DNA of 64,000 bases, from the NCBI GenBank assembly GCA_030248065.1, contig JASAMV010008188.1, positions 1 through 64,000 of the forward strand. Direction: 5' to 3'. Of this stretch, positions 48,785 through 59,330 are shown piece by piece. Below the pieces are notes generated by a model. That model ran no database searches. It had not been told where the DNA came from and worked only from the letters and a program-made list of their open reading frames with translations. Made by a program: the position numbers and the translations under genes. The DNA comes from Rhynchonema sp. JSB1_4. Lineage: Eukaryota; Nematoda; Chromadorea; Monhysterida; Xyalidae. The first letter of the stretch is position 1. Each line of letters starts with the position of its first letter.

Positions 48785-50245
48785 ACATAGTTCGCTCCCA
48801 AATGACAAGAACCATGAAGCGCCAAATTGTTATGCCCTACAATGTGGTCTATTCTCTTTAGTGAACGAAAACGTCGGACCCTATCGACTCATATTTCAGT
48901 GAACACATCGAGTGTCCGGAAAATCGTCACAAAATAAAATGTTAGAAAAAAGAATCGATCACACCCAAAACCCGCACACACATCATGATTTAATGGATTT
49001 AAAGCGCGGGCGAATGCGTCAAATAAGCAGACTTCTTCGCACTGCTTCGGAATTTTCGCCACGTAGACACATTGGTTCACCTCGGCTCCGCCCTGAAAAA
49101 ACGGGAAATTTGTTTTTCGAAGATTTTGTTATTTATCAAAATTGACTCGTTTGATGCACAAGAAGCAGAGTGACACTGATTACATGATTATGTCTGTGTC
49201 GGCAAAAGAAAATGGTTAAAAAATGAGAACGATTCAACAACCCTTATTTGGACATGAACTGCGGTTACCGCGGCCATGTCGCGTATTTTAAAAGTAAAAT
49301 ACACATACCGAACAGTGACCACTTTGACTTTGACTACGAAATGCTGTGATGTCACACAGCTCAGTTAGTGTGCGAAAAAATAATGCAAAAATAACGGAAA
49401 ATTATGTACCTTCGTGAAAGCAGACATTGACCATTTGGGCACTGACTTTGTCTTGGTGCGCGTATGGACGGAACCACGCGTCATTTCACAAACGGAGTTT
49501 TTCGAAATCGGAATTAGCAGCCGGTAAGTTTTCTGATGTTGATATTATTCACGAAACCGGACAACATCAGCACGTGGGTGCGTGCGGCAAGCAGAACCAA
49601 AAGTTAGCGACCCTAAATCTTGGTTTGAGTAAAGTGAGACCAACCACACGCAAAACACAACACCAGAACAAGGGAGAATGCTTGTACATGTCACAACAGG
49701 CAAAAAACAAAACAACACCACATGGTCACGCGAAGAAGAATGTAACAAAAACGTGGGCTATTTGGCCTGTCACAGGCATGGGTTTAGTTCAACGTGTGGT
49801 GAACACAGAAGTCGAACGGATTAGACCTATGATTGCGTCTTGACGGAAACAATGTACATTGTGTCCCAAAAGTACCCTGATTATTGCCACTCTTGCGGCC
49901 TTAGCAAGAAGTAGACAACTCGGATAAAGATGAAGTATACATAGCGCATGCGATTCTGCGTGTGGCTACTACCATCACATTAATTCTCCACACAAGTCTG
50001 ATGTTTCAAGACCGGTTTTTGAAGCCCCATTAGACCAGAATCTTATTAAACCGGCCCAGCCGCTATTGTTTTTTGGTTTTCGTCCTCGGTTTTTTCATTT
50101 ACATCGCTTGTTGGCATCGAGATCAAGAACATTATTTTTGACGAACGTGAGCAAAGTGGCGATTACCCAACGAAATCGATTCGTCAACAAGATGGTCTAT
50201 CGGGAACAAAACTGTTCGATATTGACGCACATCCACACATGATAA

Positions 50246-50720
50246 TCAGGAATGACAAGAGAAATTCAAAATTACTGGGGCGTGATATAGGCAGCGGGTT
50301 ACGTTAGCCCGATAAAACAGGACGATGCTGTCGACGGACACAAAAACACACGACGGACGCAGGATTTCCCTGAAATTTCTAGGGCGCCAATTTGAAAAAG
50401 AAATTAAAAAAATTGTGTAGCGGAGGGAGTGGGTCAAAGTTAGAAATTTAAGATTTAATGCACATTATCGTGGTGGACAGGGATGGTGGACATTCGGCAA
50501 CTGTTTAGAAAATGGTGGAGTTTGGATTGGACAGATATGGTGGACATCCAACAACTATTGCGTATGGTCGACGGAGATGGCGCCTCAAAAGTTTATACCC
50601 AGTCCACACCGTCGCCATGTAGGCCAACTGTCTCCAAAAAAAGCTTTTCACCAAAACAAGTTTCGAGAATGGTGGACGGAGAAGGTGGACATTCGTGAAC
50701 TTTACCGCTAACCTAATGAT
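50246..50720. repeat. dispersed repeat with GGTGGAC units, copy 1
   Basis: The segment contains CTCCCTCC/GGAGGGAGTGGGTCAAA and several GGTGGAC(A/G)-type short units (50472-50698). It matches 58110-58400 in inverse orientation, including the blocks GAGGGAGTGGGTCAAA and TTTCCCTGAAATTT. The copies are diverged. It has no recognised coding capacity. Confidence 0.55.
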
Positions 50721-52217
50721 TCACTTGTTCTGTGCCAGTCGAATACAACCAAACTTAAAACAACCCGAATCTGAGTGGAGAACCGTATTTCGAAACTTTT
50801 CGAAAATGTGTCCGGTCAATCATGTGTCCGTCGATAACATCACGCTAAATGATAAATGTTTGTTCAATCTACCGTAACTCGCCGCCTATACCACACCTCA
50901 GTGATTTGAATTTTCCTTTGGAAATTCTGATTTCCATGCACAGATAGTGCGTCAATATTGGGGTGATTTGTTCCCGATCGGCCATGTTGGTGGATCGATT
51001 TCGGTGGGTAAACGTCAGTTTGGTGAAGTTCTTGAAGGTTAATGTTCTTCATCCCAGTGCCAACAGATCAAAAAAATACCGAGGTCCAAAACCCAAAAAA
51101 CAATAGCGGCGGGCCCGGTTTAATAATTACGGTGACAAGCAAAAAACCGCGGTAAAAAGAAAGAGAAAAAGGAGTGGACCAAGCACCAATTTTTCTGCAT
51201 AACGACACAAAAGAAGGCAATAAAATGAAGAGGCTGCCAGCCAAGAGCCAAAAATTGCTAAAAACTTTTTGAAGGTACCGAAGCGTTGAATAAACCAGTG
51301 AAGAAGTGCAAACCTGAAGTGAAGAAGAAGAAAGAAAAGAAAAAAATGTCTTTGAACTTCCTGTCTAAAACCGGGCTAATCACTTGGTTCTCCGCTTTAC
51401 CAATCAGGTACATAGTGTGGCTGCCATAAATTCTGCTGGACTACAAACGACGCGTGTTAGGTGCGTGCATTCTTTATCGGGAAATCTATCCCAGTTTATC
51501 TGCAAACGCGACCATGGATACAGGAGCTTTCCGTTTCGGGGCCAAGCGAGCAGGAAGCCGTGGAAATCTGCGAAGTTTGGGTTTCCGAGAGCGTAATTTC
51601 AGATTAATTTAATCCTAACAGGATTATGTAAAATAATCTGAAAAGACGTGATCGGCGGATTAAATTAATGGGAAATTATGTGCTCGGGAACCTATTCTTA
51701 AGTACCAGGCATTCTTGAGTCGATTTTGATCGTAAAATATGGGCTCGTGGTCGTTGTGCTACCCAACTATAATTCCACAATAATGCATTGTTATTTATAC
51801 ATCCTAAATAGGGGCGGTATGCACTTTGCTGGAATCCAGGAAGGTGTACGTGTACATATACAAATTCCGTCATACAAGTTTTTTCGTGTGACACGCCCAT
51901 CCGTGAAACCTCACCCAGCTGGCCATGGAATCACTGGTGTAGACCACTTGACTTGCGTTTTCCAACATGCCGAGTAGAGTGCACTTCAGGACAACAAAAG
52001 CGGTCAAACAAGGCATAAAAATAACCAGAGACTTAAACTAAAAGTCATCAAAAAAAATTCTGCGCGCGCGTGGGGTATTTAACCCTCGACCTTCGGGTTT
52101 CAACAAGCAGCCTGAGTTGGCAAGGTTTAAACATTTCTGTTTACCTAATCCGCTCCGAATTTGTGTGCACGGGGCTGTAACACTATGTCGATATTTAATC
52201 AACAGACTATACCACTC

Positions 52218-52285
52218 AGGGTTGGGCAAAAAAACACTGTTTTAAAAAATAATTTTTTTTAAAAAATATTGTTTTTTAAAATTTG
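52218..52285. repeat. A/T foldback half-copy
   Basis: CAGGGTTGGGCAAAAAAACA followed by alternating A and T runs is the left end of the same family as 16746-17263. No matching right end was found within 1 kb. Confidence 0.45.
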
Positions 52286-52769
52286 GCCGGGGAACAATAT
52301 TGTCTAAAACGTTCAAAAATGGTTTTTTTCGAGCTTAAAATTGGTAATTTTTTTCCCAGGGTGCGTGATGGTTTCTTCACAAAAGTGCATGCGACGCTTG
52401 TTTTTCACATCTTGGAGCCCCTGAAAGAGTTTACCATGTGCCTTGATGCAAAACATAAGGTACATGTGTTTCTTTCGTCACTAGTTCACGGATGACGAGC
52501 TTCATCAGAGCAATAAAAGTTGTTTAGACAACCAAATTTCAGGACAAACAGCAAAATATCTGGTTTCTGTATAGGCAACCTACGTTATCACGTAAATATA
52601 CCTCATTTGGTCATCTCTGATGCACACATGCAGCAACACCAAGAGACAGAACATCGGTCAGTGGCCCACGTGGGCTTCAGGCCCCATCGGTTACTGAAAG
52701 GGTACAAATATAACACAGGAAAACTCGCCAATAAGTCACATTCAGCAAGTATAATTGCTCATCGTGTAT

Positions 52770-52775
52770 TTTATT
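52770..52775 (-). terminator. candidate polyadenylation signal for the BESS-like ORF
   Basis: TTTATT on the plus strand gives AATAAA on the minus strand, about 200 nt after the stop of the 119-codon ORF. It supports that ORF being a complete single-exon gene, but by motif only. Confidence 0.35.
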
Positions 52776-52974
52776 ATATATAAAATCTCTCTCATGACTT
52801 CAATCTCCATTTTGTATGTATGATAATAATTTCATTTCTGCTGAACAGCAATATGCACATCAACAACAGTTGCACATAAACGCATCAAATTATACACATG
52901 CCGGGTGGCGACAGACGACGTGAAGATTTGGTCACTACAACAGCACAAAATGCAATCCAGTCAGACAAGCAAAA

Positions 52975-53334
52975 TCAGTCATGTTTTGTCATGGGTTGCA
53001 AGTACTGGTATTCTTTGCTTGCCGAATCCGGCACCGTGGCCGAACTGGTGCTCGCCGATGATTGTGGACGGCTGCCGTTGTTGTCCGATGTTTCAAGAAA
53101 CTGTGCTTCATACATGATTTGACCGATTTTCATCTTGACCCAAGCGATTGAGGCTGCCGGCAGTTTCTCGAGATCTTTCGCCAACGATTGACAGAACGCA
53201 CTCTCTCCACTCGAATTTTTCTCCAATCGGTCTTGAGTCTTCTTGATTATCTCCAAACATTCCAGGTCGATCTTGTCGGTGACTTGTTGCTGCATAGAAC
53301 GACGTTGTTTCTTCGCTGGATCTTTGTTACTCAT
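52975..53334 (-). CDS. 119-residue protein with a BESS-like motif
   Basis: The ORF begins MSNKDPAKKQRRSMQQQVTD, runs through a charged helical stretch, and then has SAFCQSLAKDLEKLPAASIA followed by WVKMKIGQIMYEAQF (about residues 45-80). That spacing of F, SL, L, LP, K-KI and YEA resembles the BESS motif of insect nuclear MADF/BESS proteins. This is recognition by eye, with no search behind it. The C-terminal part is Ser-rich (RPQSSASTSSATVPDSASKE). It may be a single-exon gene (stop at 52975, AATAAA at 52770) or the first exon of a longer one through a GTACTT donor at 53005. A basic N-terminus suggests a nuclear role. Confidence 0.5.
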   Translation of the reverse strand: MSNKDPAKKQRRSMQQQVTDKIDLECLEIIKKTQDRLEKNSSGESAFCQSLAKDLEKLPAASIAWVKMKIGQIMYEAQFLETSDNNGSRPQSSASTSSATVPDSASKEYQYLQPMTKHD

Positions 53335-53539
53335 CTCTGCCTGTTTTCAAGTCATTCTGTATGATGTCACATTATAGCCTGTCCTTGTTCGTTGTTGAAA
53401 ACTGTAACCGATCTGTCAGAAAAAAAATGCAAAACATGACAATTCGTGTGTTGGCGACACAAAAAAAGCAGACAAGCAATACAATTCAATGAAACGAAAC
53501 AAAAAATTCTGCACTGAACTATGCCCGGATTAAATTTCC

Positions 53540-53745
53540 ATTGTGAGTGCAAACGCGTTTTGCTGATTAGCGTTTTAGCGCGTTGGCGCGTTAGCGTGTC
53601 GCTGATAAGCGCGCGCGCTAACGCCCTTTTTCTAATTTCCATTGTGAGTGCAAAAGCGTGCGTGAAAAGCGTGCACGCTAATCAGCAACAGCTAATGCGC
53701 TAACGCGCTAACACGCTAACGCGCTGCATTGTGAGATCGGCCTTA
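53540..53745. repeat. GC-rich hairpin repeat of GCGTTAGC units
   Basis: Short units GCGTTAGC/GCTAACGC and GCGCGCTAACG face each other, and CCATTGTGAGTGCAAA occurs twice as a direct repeat. The right end GCATTGTGAGATCGGCCTTA resembles the end of the element at 20688 (GCATTGTGAAGGCCGCCTAA). The region is probably a non-autonomous element with short internal repeats. Confidence 0.5.
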
Positions 53746-54851
53746 GAGCCAAATAAATTGGGCACAGTGTCTGTCAACGTACTCCAAATCAAATAAGATG
53801 TGAAAGATTGCCGGTTATGATAAAATAAAATAGACAATTCTACACCCAAATTGCTCCGAATCCTAAAACTTTTCGCGCTTCGCGCGACGTTCGCCTGTTC
53901 CCTTCTTTTAGTCTTAGTCATGCCTACATACATACAGTGCGTTGGACCGAACTAAGGGCACATTCAGAGGGCACAAGGCCCATGCTCCCCTTAGACAATT
54001 GTGTCCCGGAAGGGGCAGCGTTTCGGAAGAAAGAGAGAAATAGGACCCTGAAATCGTCGGACTTTCACTCTAACACACTTCAAAAGTGCAAAAATCGCGC
54101 GCTGCGCGCGTTACACCCATTTTCTTTAAAGCTTGTAGTGAGCGCATGCAAATACCTATGGTTTAATAATTAAAATTTCTCGCGCTTTGCGCGCTTAGCG
54201 ACATCCACAGTTTGTTTGGTCTTCGGCATTTAAAATTATTTGGCCGAAAGCTGGATCCTCCACTGTAGCACAAACAGACAGTCTCAGACACAGTGATAAA
54301 ACCGCGAGTAATTTCTTGAAAAAACGTCGGCGTCAAGCACTGGATAAAAATGACTCGTCCAGGTACCCATAGTGTGCCAAAAAGCTGGTTGCGCCGCTGC
54401 AAAACAAACACGAAAAGTTGTGGAACGATTGATATTCGAAGCATTGTTTGGTCTGAAAGAATGGCGTTTGAGCAGGATTGTTTCAAAAAAACAGTGGTTA
54501 ATTAAAAAAATTTAAAAAAAAATTTTTTTTTTGAAGAGCCAGATATTCTGTTTTTTTTTAATTAAAAACACGAGTTTTTCGGAAAAATAAAATCGCCTAA
54601 TTCTTCCAAAGATGGTCTTTTTGAGGCATAAATTTTTGAAAATTTTTTCTAAGTTGGGTCAAATTTCCCAAAATCGCGCCTGCGGCGCTTAGTTTGACCG
54701 CCAAAATGACTCATAAAGAAGTGATGGACCTCAGTTTTTTTAAATGATAAGTCAGGGCATGCTTCTTCGGCACCATAGTTTTCTATATTGTAGTCCCACC
54801 AATCTGTGAAACGGTTATACAGAGCGTATGGAAATGAATAGGCACCATGTG

Positions 54852-54955
54852 TATAGTCCGTCCATCAGCTCATGTCACTTTGTGATGCTGCTAGCCGACT
54901 TGTTCCCTTCCTCCACGTTCTAATGAAAGAGATTATACATACAAGTTGTACGCAT
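54852..54955. mobile_element. truncated family C element end
   Basis: TATAGTCCGTCCATCAGCTC followed by ATGTCACTT matches the left end of the copy at 34183. The other end is missing or unrecognisable apart from a degenerate TTATACATAC near 54946. Confidence 0.5.
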
Positions 54956-55901
54956 ACTGGCGCAGGATCATGAACAGAAACTTCTCATTTCATTCAGTGT
55001 CTTGAGAGCATCATTCACAGGGGCTCTATTTGGAGAATTCAGGTACCCGTACCGGAGAATGCCAAGTACGCCCCCTGGGGCTTAGCTTAGAATTCACATC
55101 GAATATGAGGTTTCAATCAATTCCCCATATATGCCCGCACTTTGTATAAGCATGTGAGACATGAATAAAAATGTCTGCAGATGCGGCGCGCTTATTCAGA
55201 ACAACTAATTTGTTTACAGTGGCTGCTTTTTGGAGGAGCATATTTGGAATTCTCCGGTACCTCACTCCTTTGATCAGAACTTTACCAGCTACAATACATA
55301 AACGGTAATCGTTTCCTATGGTCGTTGAATCATTATCATCTATGTTTGGCACGTGAAATTTAGTATTCTGCGACAATCTACGCAGTTAGTCGCCACCACG
55401 TCCGCGTGATATTTATACTACCGACAAACACTGATAATAAAATGATCGTGTCGAGTCCACGTCACGTTTAGATCCTGCTAGAATAACCGAGTCGCCTTCG
55501 TACATGCGTTGATGACCCCACGTGAGGGGTCACGTGACGAAAAATTTTGAGTTTTCAAAAATTTTTGTGTAGCGCCTCCATTTCACCTGAAACGACGTTT
55601 GCGCTACTTTTTCTAATTAAAAAATTTTTTTCAAAAAAAAACAAACTTTTTTTGTGTTTTTAAAAAAAAAACAGTGCTCTAATAAAAAAATTTTTTTCAA
55701 CCCTGCGTTTGAGCATTGGCTGAAACAATTTTAAAATGATCATAGCGCAGGACGCCAGATCCTGTTTAGAATAAAATTTGCCGAAATGATGTTTTATTGC
55801 TTCATAAACGCAAACATTGAACCAATCCTAGTCGAATTTTGGCGCATTTGGGCGTCAAGAACGCGCAAAGGCAGTTCGATCCAATCATCAATACCGGTAT
55901 G

Positions 55902-56187
55902 TATAGCCAATCCGCCAGCTCATGGCACTCGCACGCACACGCATCATGCTATATTACTGTCGTCAATGAATGCATCTATTCGCTGCAGTTACCCGTTGAA
56001 ACATCCCCAAATTTTGCAACAGTGCAGAAAAGTGTTATGGCAAGCAGCAAATGAAAACCGGATAAATTAAAATGCGGCCATCAAAGCATGCCACTAGCTC
56101 AAAGTGTACATTTTGTTTAGAAAATGGCGTGTGCTGCTGCATGCGCTGTGTGTATAAAAAGTGCCATGAGCCGATGGATTGCCCATA
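55902..56187. mobile_element. family B MITE, copy 3 (inverse orientation)
   Basis: It begins TATAGCCAATCCGCCAGCTC and ends GAGCCGATGGATTGCCCATA, the complement of the other two copies. Interior blocks TTGAAACATCCCCAAATTTT and TACACACAGCGC-type sequence agree. The three copies allow a consensus of about 285 bp. Confidence 0.8.
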
Positions 56188-58109
56188 CCAGATACCGCTG
56201 CATGTGAATTGTGCGGCATGTTTTTGATTGTCCCTTTTGATCTGCTTTTACAGACTAGGGGTGCACCCAAGTTTCGCCGGTGTGAATTCGCCAACAGGCC
56301 ACGTGACCCCAAAAACATCACGATAGCAGGTGTTATTCCCGCGTAACAACGCGTCACAGCTTGTGCGAATGCCCTGACAACCGTATCCCTAAATACAGCA
56401 TCCGAAACCAGCGCAAAACTCAAACAGTGCCCACACATCTCTGCCCCCTCCACAACATGAGCTTGCACGTGAACGCGAATGACACGCTTGCACGTGTGCC
56501 GTTTTGCGCAGCTCACTTGCAATTATGAGCTCACAGACAAGAAGACGAAAAAATCAGATTCTGTGAGGTCAAAAAAAACCTTTTTTCTCGAAGCAAACGT
56601 CTCGAAATTTGTAGCGTTGGGCTTGCTCTGTTGTGACCAACACAGTCATGCCCTGTGCTTTTGCGTGACAGGCAATGTTTTTGCACAATGTGGAAAGCGT
56701 GTCTCATTTCAAAATTGCAGTTGCAGTTTGACCAAACCGATGTGGTCCACGTTACACTACCACACTACCTGCTGTGCGGTCAACTTCAAGCTGTGTTGAG
56801 CATTACTGTTGTTGCATAATCTGATCGGATCGTTCTTAGGTTGCATTTTTGAGGGGCGACCTTCAGAAAATATGATGCGCTTGCAAGTTCGGACTTTTTC
56901 AGACATCTATAACAGCAGTAACGGTGGTTATTTTTTCGACAAACAAGAATGGTGTCCTAGTGTTGAGAAATATTTTATGACGACCGGTGTTCATAAAAAA
57001 TGGGAATTCATCGACTAAATGAGTCGCAGCATGATTCATTTTTTGGGTCGTCCTATATATTTACATGCGTCTGTTCATATCAAGCGTTCACTTCATTCAT
57101 TCGTTCCTTCTCACATACAATACTTTCACAATTTTCGACCGACCAAACAGGCACGATCGCCGTTGTTCAAGAGGATGGATTCACGGACATCGTGTCAGGT
57201 ATGTGTACCTATATCCCAAATTCATTATTTACCACATACATTTAGTCAAACTTCTTTCTTTCTCGATATGTGCACGTTAATCCACCGAATCTTTTTACTC
57301 GTTACCGAAATCGCTATATACATAGCTACGGTGGAGAACAACAGTTGTTACAATTTTTGAATTCAAGCGTGCTGTCCTGAAGATGTGTGGGTATGGACAA
57401 CACTGTACCGTAACGTTGAAAGGCACTCATTAGTTCGCACAGTGAACACATAGTGAACAGAACGGGAACCGACAATTTTGCTCACTTTGAGGAATATTCA
57501 CTGTGCAGAGCGCCGCATAGGAGCGATTTGGGGGCTGATCATTCGTTCACCTGCAGAAAGATTCACTCTGTAGAGGTTCACTGTGTGGACGTTTGACTGC
57601 ATATTCATATTGGGCATTCAAGCGAATATAAAGACCCACACGTTGCTTGCTTGCAGAAACAAATTTCGCGATTACGTTCGTGTCGACCTCAAATCCGCAG
57701 GAAACCTTGCATCTGGGACGTCGCCACCTGAAGCAGCGCTCGAACGAAAGAAAGCAAGTGAAAGATGAGTTTGGGGACGTTTTTCTCTGATTGTTCTCGT
57801 CGCAGTTATGGGTCAGACGTCAATGATGCTCGGATTTTAGGTGGCTGCTCCATATTCAGACTTGGCTTACGCATTGACGAATGATTTTGTTCAGACTCGG
57901 GCTTTGGACCCTATTATGCACTGCTTTGTCTGTAACCAAGTGTATCAGCACCCCACCCAATCAGGTGTGCGAAATTCTGGAGGACTTCCAAAAACACAGC
58001 CACTTGTACCAAACATAAACAAGCGTGACGCTAACGACCGACACATGTGCGACAGGACACATTTTCGCAATCGCTTCCTCCGCTCTGTTTTTGAATTTGC
58101 AGCCTCAGA

Positions 58110-58400
58110 GAATCCGAGAGGCACTGAACGAGTGAATCATTAGGTTGTCGTTAAAGTTCACGAATGTCCACCATCTCCGTCCAACATTCTCGAAACTTGT
58201 ATCTCCGTCCACCAGTCTCAAAACTTGCTTTCGTTAAAAGCTCTTGGAGACAGTTGGCTCGTCGGTGTCGACTGAATTTCCAAGTTTGACCCACTCCCTC
58301 CACACGTTTATTTTTGAACTTTTTTCAAATTACCGCCCTTCAAAATTCAGGGAAATTTTGTGTCACTCATGTGTCCTTGTGTCGGTCGTTAACATCGATC
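58110..58400. repeat. dispersed repeat with GGTGGAC units, copy 2 (inverted)
   Basis: GTCCACCATCTCCGTCCAAC and GTTTGACCCACTCCCTCCAC are the complement of blocks at 50246-50720. The unit order is preserved. The copies are diverged, so this is an old family. Confidence 0.55.
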
Positions 58401-59029
58401 ATGAATACGTCATATCTCGACAGAGGCAGTTGTTGCGCGCATTCAAACAGTTATATGCAAAAGTTTCAGTAAATGTTGTCGGTAAAATTTTTAACTTTTC
58501 ACTTGCAAACACCCTCTGCATTGGGTCAAACAGTATCGGAGCTAGCACGGCAGTGCCAAGCGACATATGCATCATTTGAATTATGGCTCGAGTTCAAAAT
58601 TCGAAGGTCTCGCCATTTTCACAAGACTTAACTGGATTAGTCCAAACTTACACACAGCTTGTAAGGCGTAGGCCCCGCCTCCCACGGAAAATTTAATCCG
58701 CACGCGCGTTTGCGGGCAAGATACAGTTGACATTCTTGCAGAAACGTTCTTCCAATTCTTTCGGCAAAAATGTAGTCAGAGCCAAAACACGTTACCTGAC
58801 ACCAAAAATGTTAATATCGCATTATGGAATATTAGTACCTGGGGAACGCAATGGTGCTATCACCGATTTCGTTTCACCATATCTGAGACTGCGACTTTTG
58901 CATAGAACGCATGCTTTTAAAGCCAAAATCACTGGTAATTTGTTTTTAACTAGGCTTACATGCACGAAACGATCAAGTTATACACGCTAGGTTGCCTGAG
59001 CACACACGCAATGAGTACATGAACGGACA

Positions 59030-59330
59030 AGCCACATCACACGGACCCTCATGAGTGCTGTAACGAGGCACGACATGGGTCACATCGACGACAAGCAAAA
59101 CGAAAATAGAAGTATTCGCATCAATGAGAAGCAATGAAATGCGCGCGGAGTAGGCCAATGGGTCGCATCGATGAGAGATGAAATAGCACACAAAACACGT
59201 CAAATGTCCGCATCGATAAAAGATGGGCGAGAACGCGTAGGCGACGATGTACTGACTTTCATTGAGTGCCGTAACGAGGACGAATGGGTCGGCATCGATG
59301 AGAAGCAAGGAGAATAGCACGAGAACGCGT
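59030..59330. repeat. degenerate left edge of the 91-bp satellite
   Basis: Recognisable unit pieces (GTAACGAGGCACGACATGGG, CATCGATGAGA, GAGAACGCGTAGGCGACGAT) occur with substitutions, deletions and changed spacing. Decay at the array edge with homogeneous units inside is the usual pattern of a tandem array maintained by unequal exchange. Confidence 0.8.

Larger units (their letters stand above)
47938..52974. other. repeat-rich region, no supported gene
   Basis: It contains family C copy 2 and family B copy 2 side by side, and a dispersed repeat at 50246-50720. A 138-codon ORF at 49427-49843 has no domain or partner exons. If the BESS-like ORF to the right were the first exon of the unknown minus-strand gene, this would be its intron, but the phases do not support that join. 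Confidence 0.45.
53335..59030. other. repeat-rich region, no supported gene
   Basis: It contains the GCGTTAGC-type element at 53540-53745, A/T homopolymer stretches (54490-54560, 55600-55700), a truncated family C end at 54852, family B copy 3, and the inverted dispersed repeat at 58110. Plus-strand ORFs of 60-113 codons at 56479-58143 have no recognisable domain. Confidence 0.45.

Noticed and set aside
49427..49843. 138-codon plus-strand ORF
   Set aside because: No domain, no partner exons and ordinary intergenic composition; kept only as a remark in the region entry.
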